Position numbers and translations under genes: made by a program
Notes under the pieces: generated by a model
Seen by the model: only the letters and a program-made list of their open reading frames with translations
Databases searched by the model: none
What the model was told of the DNA's origin: nothing
Source: Skeletonema tropicum
Lineage: Eukaryota; Bacillariophyta; Thalassiosirophyceae; Thalassiosirales; Thalassiosiraceae
Reading direction: 5' to 3'
Assembly: GCA_037178625.1 (NCBI GenBank)
Contig: CM074127.1
Span: 2,480,001-2,544,000 of the forward strand
DNA: 64,000 nt
In this document: positions 10,337 through 21,203 of the stretch, in pieces
Layout of the letters: each line of letters starts with the position of its first letter
How positions within the stretch are numbered: position 1 is the stretch's first letter

Positions 10337-11563
10337 ATGGCATCCATCAAAAAAGACGACAACAAACAAAAATGGGAAGAGACAGAGTTCCCACTAGTCT
10401 GTGAAACATGCCTCGGCGACAACCCCTACGTCCGAATGACCAAGGAAGCACACGGCAAAAAATGTAAAATTTGCGATATTCCCTTCACAGTCTTTGCCTG
10501 GCAAGCCGGGACTCGTGGACGTCTCAAAAAAGTGGAGATTTGCCGTACGTGCGCTCGGAGTAAGAATGTTTGTCAAGTGTGCATTTACGATTTGCAATAC
10601 GGCCTACCGGTGCAAGTACGTGATAAAATATTGGCCGAGGAGGGTTGCAAGGATGCCGTTGTGGCAGTGCCACAGAGTGATGCCAATCGTGCGTGGATGA
10701 CGGCACAGCAGGAACGGGATATTGAACAGGGCAAGGCGATTCAGGGATGTGTTCCCACAAATAGCGCGGCTGCGATGAAATTGCAGAGTATGGCACGGAT
10801 GGAACCGCGGTATGAGAGAAATTTACCCAAGTTGTGTTCCTTCTTTGCCAAGGGGGAGTGTAATAGGGGCAGTCAGTGTCCGTTCCGTCACGAGTTACCG
10901 AGGGATAAGAATGATCCATTGAGCAAGCAGAATACAAAGGACAGATTTTTTGGAACAAATGACCCAGTGGCGGCTGGAATGGTTCGTAGACAGAAAGAAA
11001 AGGCAGAGAAGCGACGAGCAGAGTTGAAGGCACGTGGGGGAGATGGGGATGAAAGGGCAGTCTCAACATTGTATGTACGATTTACAGACGATGGATCGCA
11101 AAAGCGAATTACGGAAGCAGAGGTTCGTGATAAATTCTATTCCTTTGGAGAGATTGCGTCGGTTCGCATGCACGCCGACAAAGGAGCGTTTGTAGAATTT
11201 ACGTCACCTCAGGCAACACAGCATGCCATTTCCAATACAAATCGTTCGAACATTGGAGGAAGGAAAGTTATTGTGAATTGGGCACGTGTTCCGAAACGAG
11301 GTGCTGTCAGTGCAGGTCCACAATCCCAGCCGGGTGTAGCCGGAGAAGGAGGTAGGATTCGTCCGATGGCTCCTCCAGGAGGATTCAAAGGGAAGAGTTC
11401 TGATGCTCCTTCTGGATTTTCAACTAGCTTGGGAGTACCTCGACCAGGTGGAGGTGTGATAAGAAGACCAGGTGTTAGTGGTGCAAGAGGAGCAGCTCCA
11501 AAGCCTTACTATCCAAGCACCGATCCTGGACGATTGGGTAGCCAGTCATCGTCACAGACATAA
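10337..11563 (+). CDS. RBM22: Pre-mRNA-splicing factor RBM22 (Ecm2/Slt11-Cwc2 type)
   Basis: A 408-residue, single-exon spliceosomal protein. The N-terminus has the Ecm2-type cysteine-rich zinc module (Cys22, Cys25, Cys43, Cys46, Cys69, Cys72, Cys79 and Cys82) including KCKICDIPFTVFAWQ. A CCCH finger follows at residues 167-185 (C-x7-C-x5-C-x3-H, CSFFAKGECNRGSQCPFRH). An RRM spans about 243-317, with RNP motifs STLYVRF and GAFVEFTS. The C-terminal tail is rich in Gly and Pro. In the family this protein contacts U6 snRNA and the intron near the catalytic centre as part of the NTC-related group. The start fits the family. Confidence 0.95.
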   Translation: MASIKKDDNKQKWEETEFPLVCETCLGDNPYVRMTKEAHGKKCKICDIPFTVFAWQAGTRGRLKKVEICRTCARSKNVCQVCIYDLQYGLPVQVRDKILAEEGCKDAVVAVPQSDANRAWMTAQQERDIEQGKAIQGCVPTNSAAAMKLQSMARMEPRYERNLPKLCSFFAKGECNRGSQCPFRHELPRDKNDPLSKQNTKDRFFGTNDPVAAGMVRRQKEKAEKRRAELKARGGDGDERAVSTLYVRFTDDGSQKRITEAEVRDKFYSFGEIASVRMHADKGAFVEFTSPQATQHAISNTNRSNIGGRKVIVNWARVPKRGAVSAGPQSQPGVAGEGGRIRPMAPPGGFKGKSSDAPSGFSTSLGVPRPGGGVIRRPGVSGARGAAPKPYYPSTDPGRLGSQSSSQT

Positions 11564-11722
11564 CAATGTTAAAGTGCAAGGTTTATTGCTTGAAATGAAT
11601 ATCTGACAAGAAATATTGACATCACATCTCGTGACTGATAATGATGCTAATTTACACAATGCAGGAATTGCGACGCAAGCCGACAAAGACTTTCACTTTG
11701 CCAGTTGTTGTCAGCATTTTCT

Positions 11723-12208
11723 TTACTTTTTGAAGTAAGAAGAACGACTTCTCTCTCTCTCTTTCTTCGCTCTAGCTCCACTTTGCAATCCCAAATTACT
11801 CTCTTCCGTATAAACATCACCTAAGCTTGCTGTCAATACACCAACGCCGCCAATCACAAGGATACCGAATATAACAGGAACATATGGTGGTGGAAGCTCA
11901 GTAACTTCCAAATCATCGGCAAATGAAGCGAAAGGTGTAGTCGTCAGGAAAGTTATGCAACCCGCGAGTAAGCTTTGCTTTAACCCCGATTGGCTGTCAT
12001 TTGGAGCCACAGTGGATATTTCAGAGATTGGTTGTTGTTCTTTGTCACTACTAACGGAAAATGAAGATAGCGTTTGAAAAATTTGCTCATTTGACTTTGA
12101 GATGCGATTGTTCTGTCGATTTAAGTTACCCAATGAAAATGCTGATGTCCCAACCGTGCCAAAGATGCACAAGATAGCGAAGAATGTAATTTTAGAAGAC
12201 TTGACCAT
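11723..12208 (-). CDS. Small plastid-targeted single-span membrane protein, function unknown
   Basis: 161 residues from the ATG at 12208. The frame is open for 84 codons upstream, but the sequence from MVKSSKITFFAILCIFG looks like a true N-terminus. It begins with a signal peptide ending in VGTSAFSLG, an ASAF-type motif for the complex plastid. A second hydrophobic stretch ending in TTPFASFA resembles a thylakoid transfer signal. The mature part has an acidic start (DDLEVTELPPPYVP), one membrane span (VIFGILVIGGVGVLTASL) and a basic tail, SGARAKKERERSRSSYFKK. The conserved-looking tail suggests a small thylakoid membrane protein, perhaps tied to photosystem assembly. I do not recognise the family. 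Confidence 0.7.
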   Translation of the reverse strand: MVKSSKITFFAILCIFGTVGTSAFSLGNLNRQNNRISKSNEQIFQTLSSFSVSSDKEQQPISEISTVAPNDSQSGLKQSLLAGCITFLTTTPFASFADDLEVTELPPPYVPVIFGILVIGGVGVLTASLGDVYTEESNLGLQSGARAKKERERSRSSYFKK

Positions 12209-12679
12209 CGTGATGATAGGTGTGGATAAGCAGGAGCAAAGATATGAAATGGCTTCAAAGGTACTTATGATTGTCTCGACATACCATAAGTAAACTATAA
12301 ACAACTCTTCAACGACAGCGAAGAAGCAAAGATCAATCTCCATCTCGTGGAGAGCACAAGCCTCATCGTGGAGGCAAGAGCGTGAAGAACATGAAAGGAT
12401 CTCAATTCTTTTGGATCCTCTAAAAAACAATTCAGGTCCGACACCATCAAAAATCAACAAAATGAAAATACTACAGTCATGTAAGGTAAGATAGGTATCA
12501 ACCCAATTGTAAAATTTGAAAGCTTATTGAAGTAGGATTTCTGGGAATCCCTGCCGGCGCGTCAGCTTTCTCCATTTTCATCATCTTAGCTTGATGATGT
12601 GAACGTATTGTAGTAGAGCAAAAGAATTCTACTCTCATTACCATACAACGAATAACAAACGAACAAACAAACAGGCAAC
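12209..12679. other. Divergent promoter region
   Basis: Holds the upstream regions of the small plastid protein and of heme oxygenase. The minus-strand frame continues through part of it without any sign of coding. No other feature seen. Confidence 0.45.
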
Positions 12680-13513
12680 ATGAAACTTTCCTTTGCCCTT
12701 CTACTCACAGTTGGATCAGCGACTGCATTCGCTCCATCTTCGCTCGTTCGACCATCACATTCAAGACAATTGGCAACAAAATCAGTCTTCTGCAAACATT
12801 CTGCGTTATGCATGTCAGCCGAAGCCGCTATTGCAGAGAAAGATGAAGACTCCACTACATCAGAGTTCCCACCAATCCTTCAGGAATTGCGTGATGTCGC
12901 CATGCGTCTGCACACCCGAGAACAAGCACCTAGGGAAGGGCAGGCCGAGGCTCCAAAGAAACCTGCTGAACCGTATGTACCCACACAGGCAGATTACCTC
13001 CAATTCTTGGTGGATTCATACGTCGTATACGTCGCACTAGAAGAAATTGTAAACGAAGTTGACGTTTTGGCCCCATTCAGAAATTCAGGCTTGGAGAGAA
13101 CGCAAGCACTCGAAAAAGATATGGAATACATGTGCCAGAGATTTGACTTGCAACGCCCAGATGCCGGTAAAGCTGGTTCAATGTACGCCGCACAATTGAA
13201 GGATATGATCAAATCTGACGATGATGTTCCAGAATTCATGTGCCATTACTACAACTTTTACTTTGCCCACCTCGCAGGAGGTCGTATGATTGGGAAACAA
13301 ATGTCAAAGCTTCTCTTAGATGGCGAAGAACTGGAATTTTACAAATGGGGAGAGAATGTGAATGAGCTGAAGGACAGGGTCAAGGGACAGATTGAAGAAT
13401 TAGCAAAGGGCTGGGACAGAAAAGAAAGAGACAGCTGCATAGATGCAACTGCTGCAGCTTTCATGGGTGGCGGTGGCATTAATGGCTACTTGTACGGGAG
13501 AAGCCCACATTAA
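12680..13513 (+). CDS. Heme oxygenase, plastid-targeted
   Basis: 277 residues, single exon. The signal peptide ends in SATAFAPSS, the classic diatom ASAFAP-type cleavage site, followed by a transit-like region. The mature enzyme has the proximal heme ligand in AMRLHTREQAP (the His), then YLQFLVDSYVVYVALEEIV, and the strongly conserved distal-helix block FMCHYYNFYFAHLAGGRMIG, then LLLDGEELEFYKW. These match plant and algal HY1-type enzymes, which open heme to biliverdin IX-alpha using ferredoxin. A bilin reductase gene lies about 9 kb downstream, so the two probably supply the phytochrome chromophore. Confidence 0.93.
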   Translation: MKLSFALLLTVGSATAFAPSSLVRPSHSRQLATKSVFCKHSALCMSAEAAIAEKDEDSTTSEFPPILQELRDVAMRLHTREQAPREGQAEAPKKPAEPYVPTQADYLQFLVDSYVVYVALEEIVNEVDVLAPFRNSGLERTQALEKDMEYMCQRFDLQRPDAGKAGSMYAAQLKDMIKSDDDVPEFMCHYYNFYFAHLAGGRMIGKQMSKLLLDGEELEFYKWGENVNELKDRVKGQIEELAKGWDRKERDSCIDATAAAFMGGGGINGYLYGRSPH

Positions 13514-14075
13514 GAAGCCAGGCTGATCAATAATCTTTAGGAAGGGTATATAGGGGGGAGACTTAAGATCTGATTGACAACTTTTAAGAGAGAAGAGCGC
13601 ATAAAATTCAACATCAAGTATCACCGCAACATTTGACATGTGGATGTGTCACTTCTTTGAACTGAATTGTTCCTCCTGGAAAGTTTCTTGGAAGGTAATA
13701 GGAGTACATCATGAACTTTTATCTTTCAGACTTTTGAGCGCTGCCGCACACTGGTACATCAATCAATAATATTGATTGTACCGAACTCCATCATTCTTGT
13801 GAGTAGATAAGTACTACGATACTTGTAGGAGCATGCTTTTCTGTGGTTTCTTCGGCTTGTGTCGTAGTCGCAGTCATAGTCGTAGTGTCTGAGCGGTATT
13901 GGGCATCAACTTCAAAGTTCAAAGTCAAACTTCCCAACTCCCAACTTCCCCGCGTTGTAGCCTTCATTTTGAAGTTGAAAGTACACAAGACGCTGATGTC
14001 ATCAGGACCATCGGCTTGATAGTATCTTTCATTCAACGGCCATAAAATAAAAGATCTCCTCCAGTAGAGCAGTAA
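13514..14075. other. Intergenic region between heme oxygenase and PEPC
   Basis: Contains the heme oxygenase 3' end and the PEPC promoter. A cluster of imperfect AACTTC/GAAGTT-like words occurs at about 13908-13982. An 81-codon minus frame (13791-14036) is low-complexity and not called. Confidence 0.45.
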
Positions 14076-17000
14076 ATGAAATTCAACAATCTATCTCTCC
14101 TCCTCGCCGTGGCGCTGCCACTGGCAGCACAAGCTCGATCGGCATCACCCAACGTTTCTCTGACACCCAAAAGAGCGTTTGTGAGCAACGGTAAAAACAG
14201 CGACGTTGTCACCGTTGCTGCTGCAGCTGCTGCTCTTGCAGATGAGATCCCATCAGGCGGAGACGCAGGTCCTCTCTCACAAGCAGCGGACCTCTCAGAA
14301 GCAGATGCACCGCTTATCGCCGACATTGAAATGCTCTCCAACATGCTTGCCGAGGTTGTCAAGAGAGAAAACCCGACTGTGTACGATCTGTACACTCGCT
14401 TTCGTAAACATGGGATGGACAGGGCGGGAAATCCAGACGACTTCACGCCATTTGAAGAGATGAAAAAGCTAGCAGCTGATGTAAGCCCTATTGGTGAGTG
14501 CTTCTATGAAAAATTATACTTCCTGAATGTTAATGTTTATGAAACTCTGCTCACATTCTCTTCTGAAAACAGACAATTTGGGCGTGATGAAGACGTTTAG
14601 TATTGCTCTCAATCTCGTCAATGCGGCAGAGGTGAACCATCGAATGCGCTTGGTTCGTCAAGCCGAGCGAGATTCTCTTCATCATGTTGGGCCTTTGCCC
14701 AATGTAGAAGACTCAGTGAGGGGTACTATGGATATACTTATTGAAACTGACAATATCGATCCTGACAAGATTTTCGAAAAGTTGACTACGCAAAAGTGTG
14801 AGATTGTTTTGACAGCACATCCGACAGAGGTTAACAGGAAAACGATGCTTCTCAAATGTAAGTGGATGAATGTATGCATATGCATTTGCTTTTCTTTTGA
14901 TTCATCGTCACTGATATTTTCACCAATCTCATCCTCCTTTGTATAGACCGCAAGATCTCGGAATTACTTGCTCATTTGGAACGACCCGACCTATCACCTT
15001 TTGAACGTGCCGAGGCATTGAACAACATGCGTGCTATCATCGCTGCTATCTGGGGTTCTGATGAAATTCGTAGGGTAAAGCCAACAGTTCAGAAAGAAGC
15101 AGCAGGAGGAAATGCTGTTATTGAATCTGTTCTATGGGATGCTGTGCCGTCATATTTGCGGAAGCTAGATGCTCAGTGCCGTGTTACGCTCGGGAAAAAG
15201 TTGCCAGTTGATTGTGCTCCTATAAAATTTGCAAGCTGGATTGGAGGAGATAGGGATGGTAACCCGAATTGTACTCCTGAGGTTACATTGGAAGTTACGA
15301 CACATCAAAGACTCAGAGCGGCTAAAATGTTCTTGCATGATGTGAGTACGCGCAGTGCATTTTGAATGTTATATATATTTATATGAACACTGTTGTTCTC
15401 AACTCTTATTCAACATCATATCCACCACCACTTCAAAACAGCTCAACCAGTTGTACTCAGAATTAGCAATTTCCAGTAGATTTTCGGGAAAGCTACATGA
15501 ACTTGCATCTAATGTTAAGAATTCTCCTGACCACCGCGAAAAGTACAGGCGTGTGATTGGTGACTTGCGAAAGCGTCTAGTCAGGACAATCAAAGAATGC
15601 GAGAGCAAGCTTTCAGACATCACAAACTCGATGAATATCGCCTCGACTGAGCACACTACAGGCGCATTTAAGGGTTGGGAGGATGTTGAGCCAATCGTAA
15701 AGGCAAATGATTTAATGGAGCCTTTGAAGGTGATTTACAACTCATTGGTGGAAACTGGATTTGAGTTGGTGGCCGATGGACTCGTTTCCGACATTATTCG
15801 CCGTGTGGCTGTCTTTGGTATGACTCTTGTTCCTTTGGATATTCGTGAGGAATCTACAAGACACACTCTGGCGCTGGATGCCATCACTCGTGAACTAGGA
15901 ATTGGAAGTTATAAAGAATGGGACGAAGAAGCGAGATTGAATTGGCTCCATCAAGAACTTAACAGTAGGAGACCACTCTTCCGTATCCGAGACATTGAAC
16001 AGAACAATCTGAACCTCGATCCCGATACTCGTAAGACTCTAATGGTGTACAAAGTCGCGTCAGAATTAGATCCTGAGGCTCTTGGTGCTTATGTTATCAG
16101 TCAAGCGAATACTGCTAGTGACGTTCTTGCAGTCATGTTGCTGCAGAAACAATTTGGCATGACAGCAGCTAATGGAAAGTTGATGCGCGTAGTACCTTTG
16201 TTTGAGACTCTTGATGATCTTACCAACAGCCCCGCACAATTGGAGGCTCTATTCAACTCGTCAACATACATGGGATCCATTAGGGGGAAGCAAGAAGTAA
16301 TGGTTGGGTATTCAGACAGTGCAAAGGATGCTGGACGTTTGGCAGCATGCTGGGCTCAATACACAGCACAGGAAGCGTGAGTACAAGTATTTACAAGGAT
16401 GTCACTAAATGCAATGTTCTGTTCAATTCTAACAAATATTTTGTTCATTCATGTAACAGGATGGCTAAAGTGGCAGATGAATACGGAATTGAGCTGACCT
16501 TTTTCCACGGTAAAGGAGGAACAGTTGGCCGTGGAGGCAATCCTGCTCTCTACCGTGCTATCCAGTCACATCCACCTAACACAATCAATGGAAGGTTCAG
16601 AGTTACTGAACAGGGAGAGATGATCCGCCAAAACTTTGGCTCGTTGGAGATTGCGGAAAGGTCCGTTGATATTTATACAGCTGCACTCCTCCGAGAGTCC
16701 TTCACAAAGCACGTTGAGCCTAAGCAATCATGGAGGGATGAAATGGAACGTGTGGCAGAGGTATCGTGCGCTGCCTATCGCAAAACAGTTCGTGAAGATC
16801 CTCGCTTCGTGCCATACTTCAGACAGGCTACTCCCGAGTTAGAGCTTGGAAAGATGCTCATTGGATCAAGACCCGCAAAGCGTAACCCCAAGGGTGGAGT
16901 TGAAAGTTTGAGAGCTATCCCGTGGACGTTTGCTTGGGCGCAGACACGTATGCATCTTTCTGCCTGGCTTGGAGTCGGAGATGGTTTGAAAGGAAATGTA

Positions 17001-17539
17001 AGTTACCGCAGTGTACGGTTGATTTATCTTGGTATCTATCATATACGCTAACAGTGTCACTTTCCCTGTCTCTCACATTTTTGTAGGATGAAGAGGAGAA
17101 GCAAGTTCTGCGTGAAATGTACGAAGAGTGGCCTTGGTTCAGAGAAATCATTTCACTCATCTCCATGTTGATTAGCAAGACTGATTTCTCCATTACCAAG
17201 AATTATGATGACTTGCTAGTAGATCCATCATTGATGAGCCTTGGAGAGGAGGTGAGGCAGAAGCTCGTCGAAACACGTCAAGCCGTGATTGATGTGTCAG
17301 GAGCCACTGATATTAGTGGACCTCACATTCAATTGATGCGAGCATCTTCGACAATCAGAAACCCGTATGTCGATTCTATCAATCTTGTCCAAGCTGAGAT
17401 CTTGAAGGTGTTACGATCAATGCCTGAAGACGACTCGCCCGAGCTGTCCCCTGATTTGAAGGAGATAAAGAATCTCCGTGAAGATGCCCTTAAATTGTCT
17501 ATCAAGGGAATTGCTCAGGGTATGCGAAACAGTGGATAA
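14076..17539 (+). CDS. PEPC: Phosphoenolpyruvate carboxylase, six exons
   Basis: Exons: 14076-14493, 14573-14857, 14947-15341, 15442-16376, 16460-16997 and 17087-17539. All introns (79-100 bp) are GT-AG and the joined frame is open, giving 1007 residues. The enzyme carboxylates phosphoenolpyruvate to oxaloacetate. Key motifs are the catalytic His in VLTAHPTEVNRK (about residue 222), ASWIGGDRDGNPNCT, VGYSDSAKDAG, the glycine-rich loop FHGKGGTVGRGGNP, and ALRAIPWTFAWAQTRM-like sequence (SLRAIPWTFAWAQTRM). The C-terminus, GMRNSG, corresponds to the usual QNTG end. The N-terminus begins with a signal-peptide-like hydrophobic stretch (LSLLLAVALPLAAQARS) without a clear ASAF motif, so routing to the ER or plastid envelope compartments is possible. 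It could serve anaplerosis or a carbon-concentrating role. Confidence 0.95.
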
Positions 17540-17846
17540 GAAACACTTTCTTGCCTGCGTAATGTAGAAGTATCTGTGTGTTTGATTCATCATTAGTAAG
17601 CTATAAGCAAATAAAGATAAACGATGTCCGTTATTAGAAGCTGTTCTCTCGTGCAAAATTGAGTTAGCCCTTAGCTTACTCCAACTCTCTCTAACGTACA
17701 CTTTCATTCTTACTCTTCTGCAACGTTATCTGCAGCGTAGCCTTCTGTCGTCGCAGTTATTGTTCGTGAAACGACTTCCGAGTTACCACCAAATATCTCC
17801 TCTTTCATATTATTTCATTTTTGTTTTCTTGGGTTGCTTTTTGTGT
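17540..17846. other. Convergent 3' region
   Basis: Lies between the ends of PEPC and ALB3. T-rich, presumably both 3' untranslated regions. Nothing else seen. Confidence 0.45.
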
Positions 17847-19294
17847 TTAGTTTCTCCTCTTCTTCTTCTTCTTTCCTCCTCTCTTTTTTGATGATGTAGG
17901 AGCAGCTGGAATGTCAGGTCCCTCTTCTGAAACAACCTCAGCATCAATGGGAGTGATTGTTTTCATAACTTCCGCATCATCTCCCGCTCCACCAAATCCA
18001 ACAGCACGTTCATTCATGGGAGTAGGATTAAAATCAACCGTTTGTGCCTCCATCACCGAGGCTGCAGCACCTCCTCCACCGGCAGCAACTGGTTCAATCT
18101 TTGGCATGGTGCTACGGATGTACATCGTAGTTGACGTGGTAAAGATATTATTCACAACCCAATAAATACCCAACGCCGAAGGAACATTCAAAGCGAACCA
18201 TCCAATCATAAAAGGCAATACCTTGAGGATAACATTCGCTTGTTGCTGTTGCGGATCATCCGACTTGGGCTGCATGATATTCATGGAAATTACCTGACTA
18301 ATCGTTAAGAAGATGGGGATGGCCAAGAAGACAAGGGTATCATGCCATCCCAAGGACGGTACACCATCCACCCAGTTCTTGAACAACCAATCGTTCCCGT
18401 GGGCAGGATCGGCACCATATGTTGGTCCTTCCAAACTGGGCAAGAAGAAGAATGGCTCATCGAGAGCATTCTCCTTGGCCAAAGTGAGTACAGCACGGTA
18501 TAATCCAATGAAGATGGGGATTTGAGCAAGGGAAGGGATGCATCCTGCGAGAGGGTTGACTTCATTCTCTTGGTATACGGCGGCAATTTTTTGGTTCATA
18601 ACTTCAGGATTGGATTGGTACTTGGCTTGGATTTCTTTAATGGTGGGTTGAAGAGCCTATTTGTTGCGATAACGTAGATTGAGAGAGAGAGAGTATACCA
18701 ACAGGACGTGAATGAGACGAAACGTTGGAAGGACCTTGTAAGTCGAGCGCACTGTTTGCAACACCACAGTATCAAACTTTGTCTCCATAACATAATTTTC
18801 ATTGTATTCACTTCACTTACCTGCATCTTATTGGTACTTTCCAGCTGACCCTTGGTCAATGGGAAAGTCAAAATCTTAATAAAAAGAGTCATGCCAATAA
18901 TACTCAAACCCCAAGCCTCCTCCACTCCAGCAGACGCCAAACCAGCATGAATCAACTTCAACAGTCCCTCAATAGGAAGGGTAAGGAATCCAAACCAACC
19001 ATTGTCATCTGCTTTGGCAACTTCAGCTGCTACATCTGCAGCTCCTGCTCCGGGAGCGGCATCCAATGGAATTGTTGCTGCAGCCGAGTTTACAGCATCC
19101 ACGTCAAGGTCGGAAATTAGCATGGATGAGAAGAAGTGATTGATTGAGTCAGCGGCAACTGAGGAGTGCTGAGACAAGTCGTGAATTGCAGAGGGATCAA
19201 TAGCAGATAATTGAGTGGTTGATCGAAAGGCCGTAGGTGGAGCAAAGGCCGAGGCCATTGGTGCCGATAGAAGTGCGATGAGAGCTAATTTCAT
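17847..19294 (-). CDS. ALB3: Plastid membrane insertase ALB3 (YidC/Oxa1 family), two exons
   Basis: Exon 1 is 18821-19294 and exon 2 is 17847-18656; the intron 18657-18820 (164 bp) has GTAAGT and AATAG ends. The product is 427 residues. The signal peptide ends in MASAFAPPT, a canonical ASAFAP plastid motif. The YidC core follows: WGLSIIGMTLFIKILTFPLT with K-G-Q-L-E-S-T-N-K-M-Q after it, QPTIKEIQAKYQSNP, then NPLAGCIPSLAQIPIFIGLYR, and the last spans FLAIPIFLTISQVISM and LPFMIGWFALNVPSALGIYW. In plastids this protein inserts light-harvesting and photosystem proteins into thylakoids with cpSRP. The C-terminal tail is acidic, then ends in a Lys-rich run, suited to ribosome or cpSRP contact. Confidence 0.95.
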
Positions 19295-19830
19295 GGTTTT
19301 GTTGAGTAATTGACGTTTTGGATAAGAGCTAAGTTGTTGTTCTTCGATACTAATTACGTGCACTTAAGTAGATGATGTGCCAGCAGAAGATAGAGATGAT
19401 TGGTACTATCAAAAGGCTAGAGATCTATCACAGCAGGAGTAGTTGAGATAACTGCTGTGTCAGGGAGTTTGATTGAATTGCGTTCCCAACTGAGAGCATT
19501 GAGCATCAACTTTCATCAGTTGAGGCGTCATTCAACTGGGCGATGTGATCGGCTGCTAGCTGCGGTGTTGATGCCCGCTGACGACTGACGACATTCTGAA
19601 AGATTCTGAAGCACGAAAGAGTCTGTACTGTCGTCATTCGTGCGCTGCCAAAAATCCAAGAAAGCTCCATCTGGAACTCATCGAAAACCCTCCTCAGTTG
19701 CACTGGTCGGATCCGGATCGTAGGATTGCTCCCTACAGCTGCCCGCAGCCACACTCTCTTGTTGGGGCAAAGTGGCTGAAGCAGAGTAGTATCATAGCAG
19801 GAATATAGAAAAATACAGAGGTGTTGAAAG
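19295..19830. other. Divergent promoter region of ALB3 and Sec66
   Basis: Upstream regions of two divergently transcribed genes. No conserved open frame or RNA gene seen. Confidence 0.45.
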
Positions 19831-20956
19831 ATGAGCACTACTGGAGAAGCGACCGTCAACCCCGACGGATCCACAACATTCGACGATGCCGCTGGCGATG
19901 CCGGCACTGATTACGATAACACAACCGACAGCGGCATCCCCAACATGGACGAAGAAGGCGCAGCAGCCGAAGAGATCATCAAGGGTACCGATCCAGCCCT
20001 CTATCTCGCCATCGCTGTAGTCATTTTCGCCGTCATCTTTATCTTTATCCAAATTCGTAAAAAACGAAAGGCGGATGAAATTCGACTCCTTCTTTTCCAA
20101 CCTTGAGGGGGACAAATTCAACCTCACGTTACCCGCGTCAGTCGATGAATATTACGAAGTGAAAGAAAAATGTGAAAAGGCGGGATGGGAGCCTGGTCAG
20201 AGCACTGGTGGAGCGCAGCCTTCTCCTCATCACCGTGCGTTGGCGCAGGCATTGATGAAGCGTTGTATTGATGATATTCCCATTGTTACTCATATACAGA
20301 GGGAGAGTCCGGGGATGAATAAGTTGTATTCGCAGAGTATGTGTAGTGTGAAGCAATGGAAGGATTATCAGGCTGCTGAGGCTATGGTTAGTGCGGAGGT
20401 TGAGGAGGTTAGAGCTGAGGCTGATGAGATTGAGCCTGGTTGGAGTCAGGTGAGTACATTTTTTTACTTCTTGTTGATCATTATTTGTTGCATTTTTGTA
20501 AAAGAGGCACGAGGAATAGAAGTACTGGATGCTCTATAATCCAAGGAGCACAATTATTTCTCTAGTATGCACAAAGTAAACAAGTACACTCACATCTTGG
20601 TCCTCCTCTTTTACTACTATCAGGTCATCTGGAGACAAGCCATGCAATACAGCCAAATGCTCAAACAAAAGGAAGAACAAGCCAAAAAACTTCAGGCAGA
20701 GCAACAACGTGCCCTCGCGGCACAGAAAGCAGCAGAAGCAGAAAAGAAAAACGCCGAAAAGGCGAAATATGATGCTGTCAAAGCAAAGGTTGACGCTGAG
20801 AAGGCTCGTATTGCGAATGCTGACCAGTATGAGAAGGATAAAATCGCCAAGGCTGAAAAGGCTGCTGAGGAATTGTTGAAGGCAGAAGAACGGGAGAAGG
20901 AAAGTAAGAATGCATTTGGTGGAAAGGGAGGGATAAAGAAGGGATTCTTGGGTTAA
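19831..20956 (+). CDS. SEC66: Sec66/Sec71-like ER translocation subunit, with an apparent +1 frameshift
   Basis: The first part (19831 to about 20079) encodes an acidic N-terminus and one membrane span (LYLAIAVVIFAVIFIFIQ) followed by RKKRKADE. The frame then shifts by +1 near 20078-20081 (GATGAAATTC) and continues as FDSFFSNLEGDKFNLTLP, LMKRCIDDIPIVTHIQRE, CSVKQWKDYQAAEAM, VSAEVEEVRAEADEIEPGWS. An intron at 20450-20623 (GTGAGT, ATCAG) leads to VIWRQAMQYSQMLKQKEEQ and a long Lys/Glu/Ala coiled coil. The sequence matches Sec66, a subunit of the Sec62/63 post-translational translocon. Dropping one A of GAAATTC restores a seamless family-like sequence. The extra base is an assembly error, a recent mutation, or (less likely) a recoding site. 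Confidence 0.8.
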
Positions 20957-21203
20957 AAAAATTATTGTGCCACAAAAACACAACAACAAAACGTGACGAA
21001 AATATTGAACTTCGGAGATTGATACAGGGACATAGTGGGAAATATAGAATGATATTTGATCTTGTTGTTTAAATTTGTCAGTATGTTACGAACCATAATT
21101 TGCTATTCATTCATTGTGAACAAAACTATATGCCCTGTCCTAATGATCTGTCGCCTTGACACAATTCATGATACTGCAGTATATATAATTATTATCTTGC
21201 GCT

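Noticed and set aside
10524..11069. 181-codon antisense frame in RBM22
   Set aside because: Shadow of a conserved gene; its composition shows no protein family.
20060..20085. Mini-intron GTAAAAAACGAAAG explaining the Sec66 frame change
   Set aside because: Only 14 nt and its removal does not give the needed frame.
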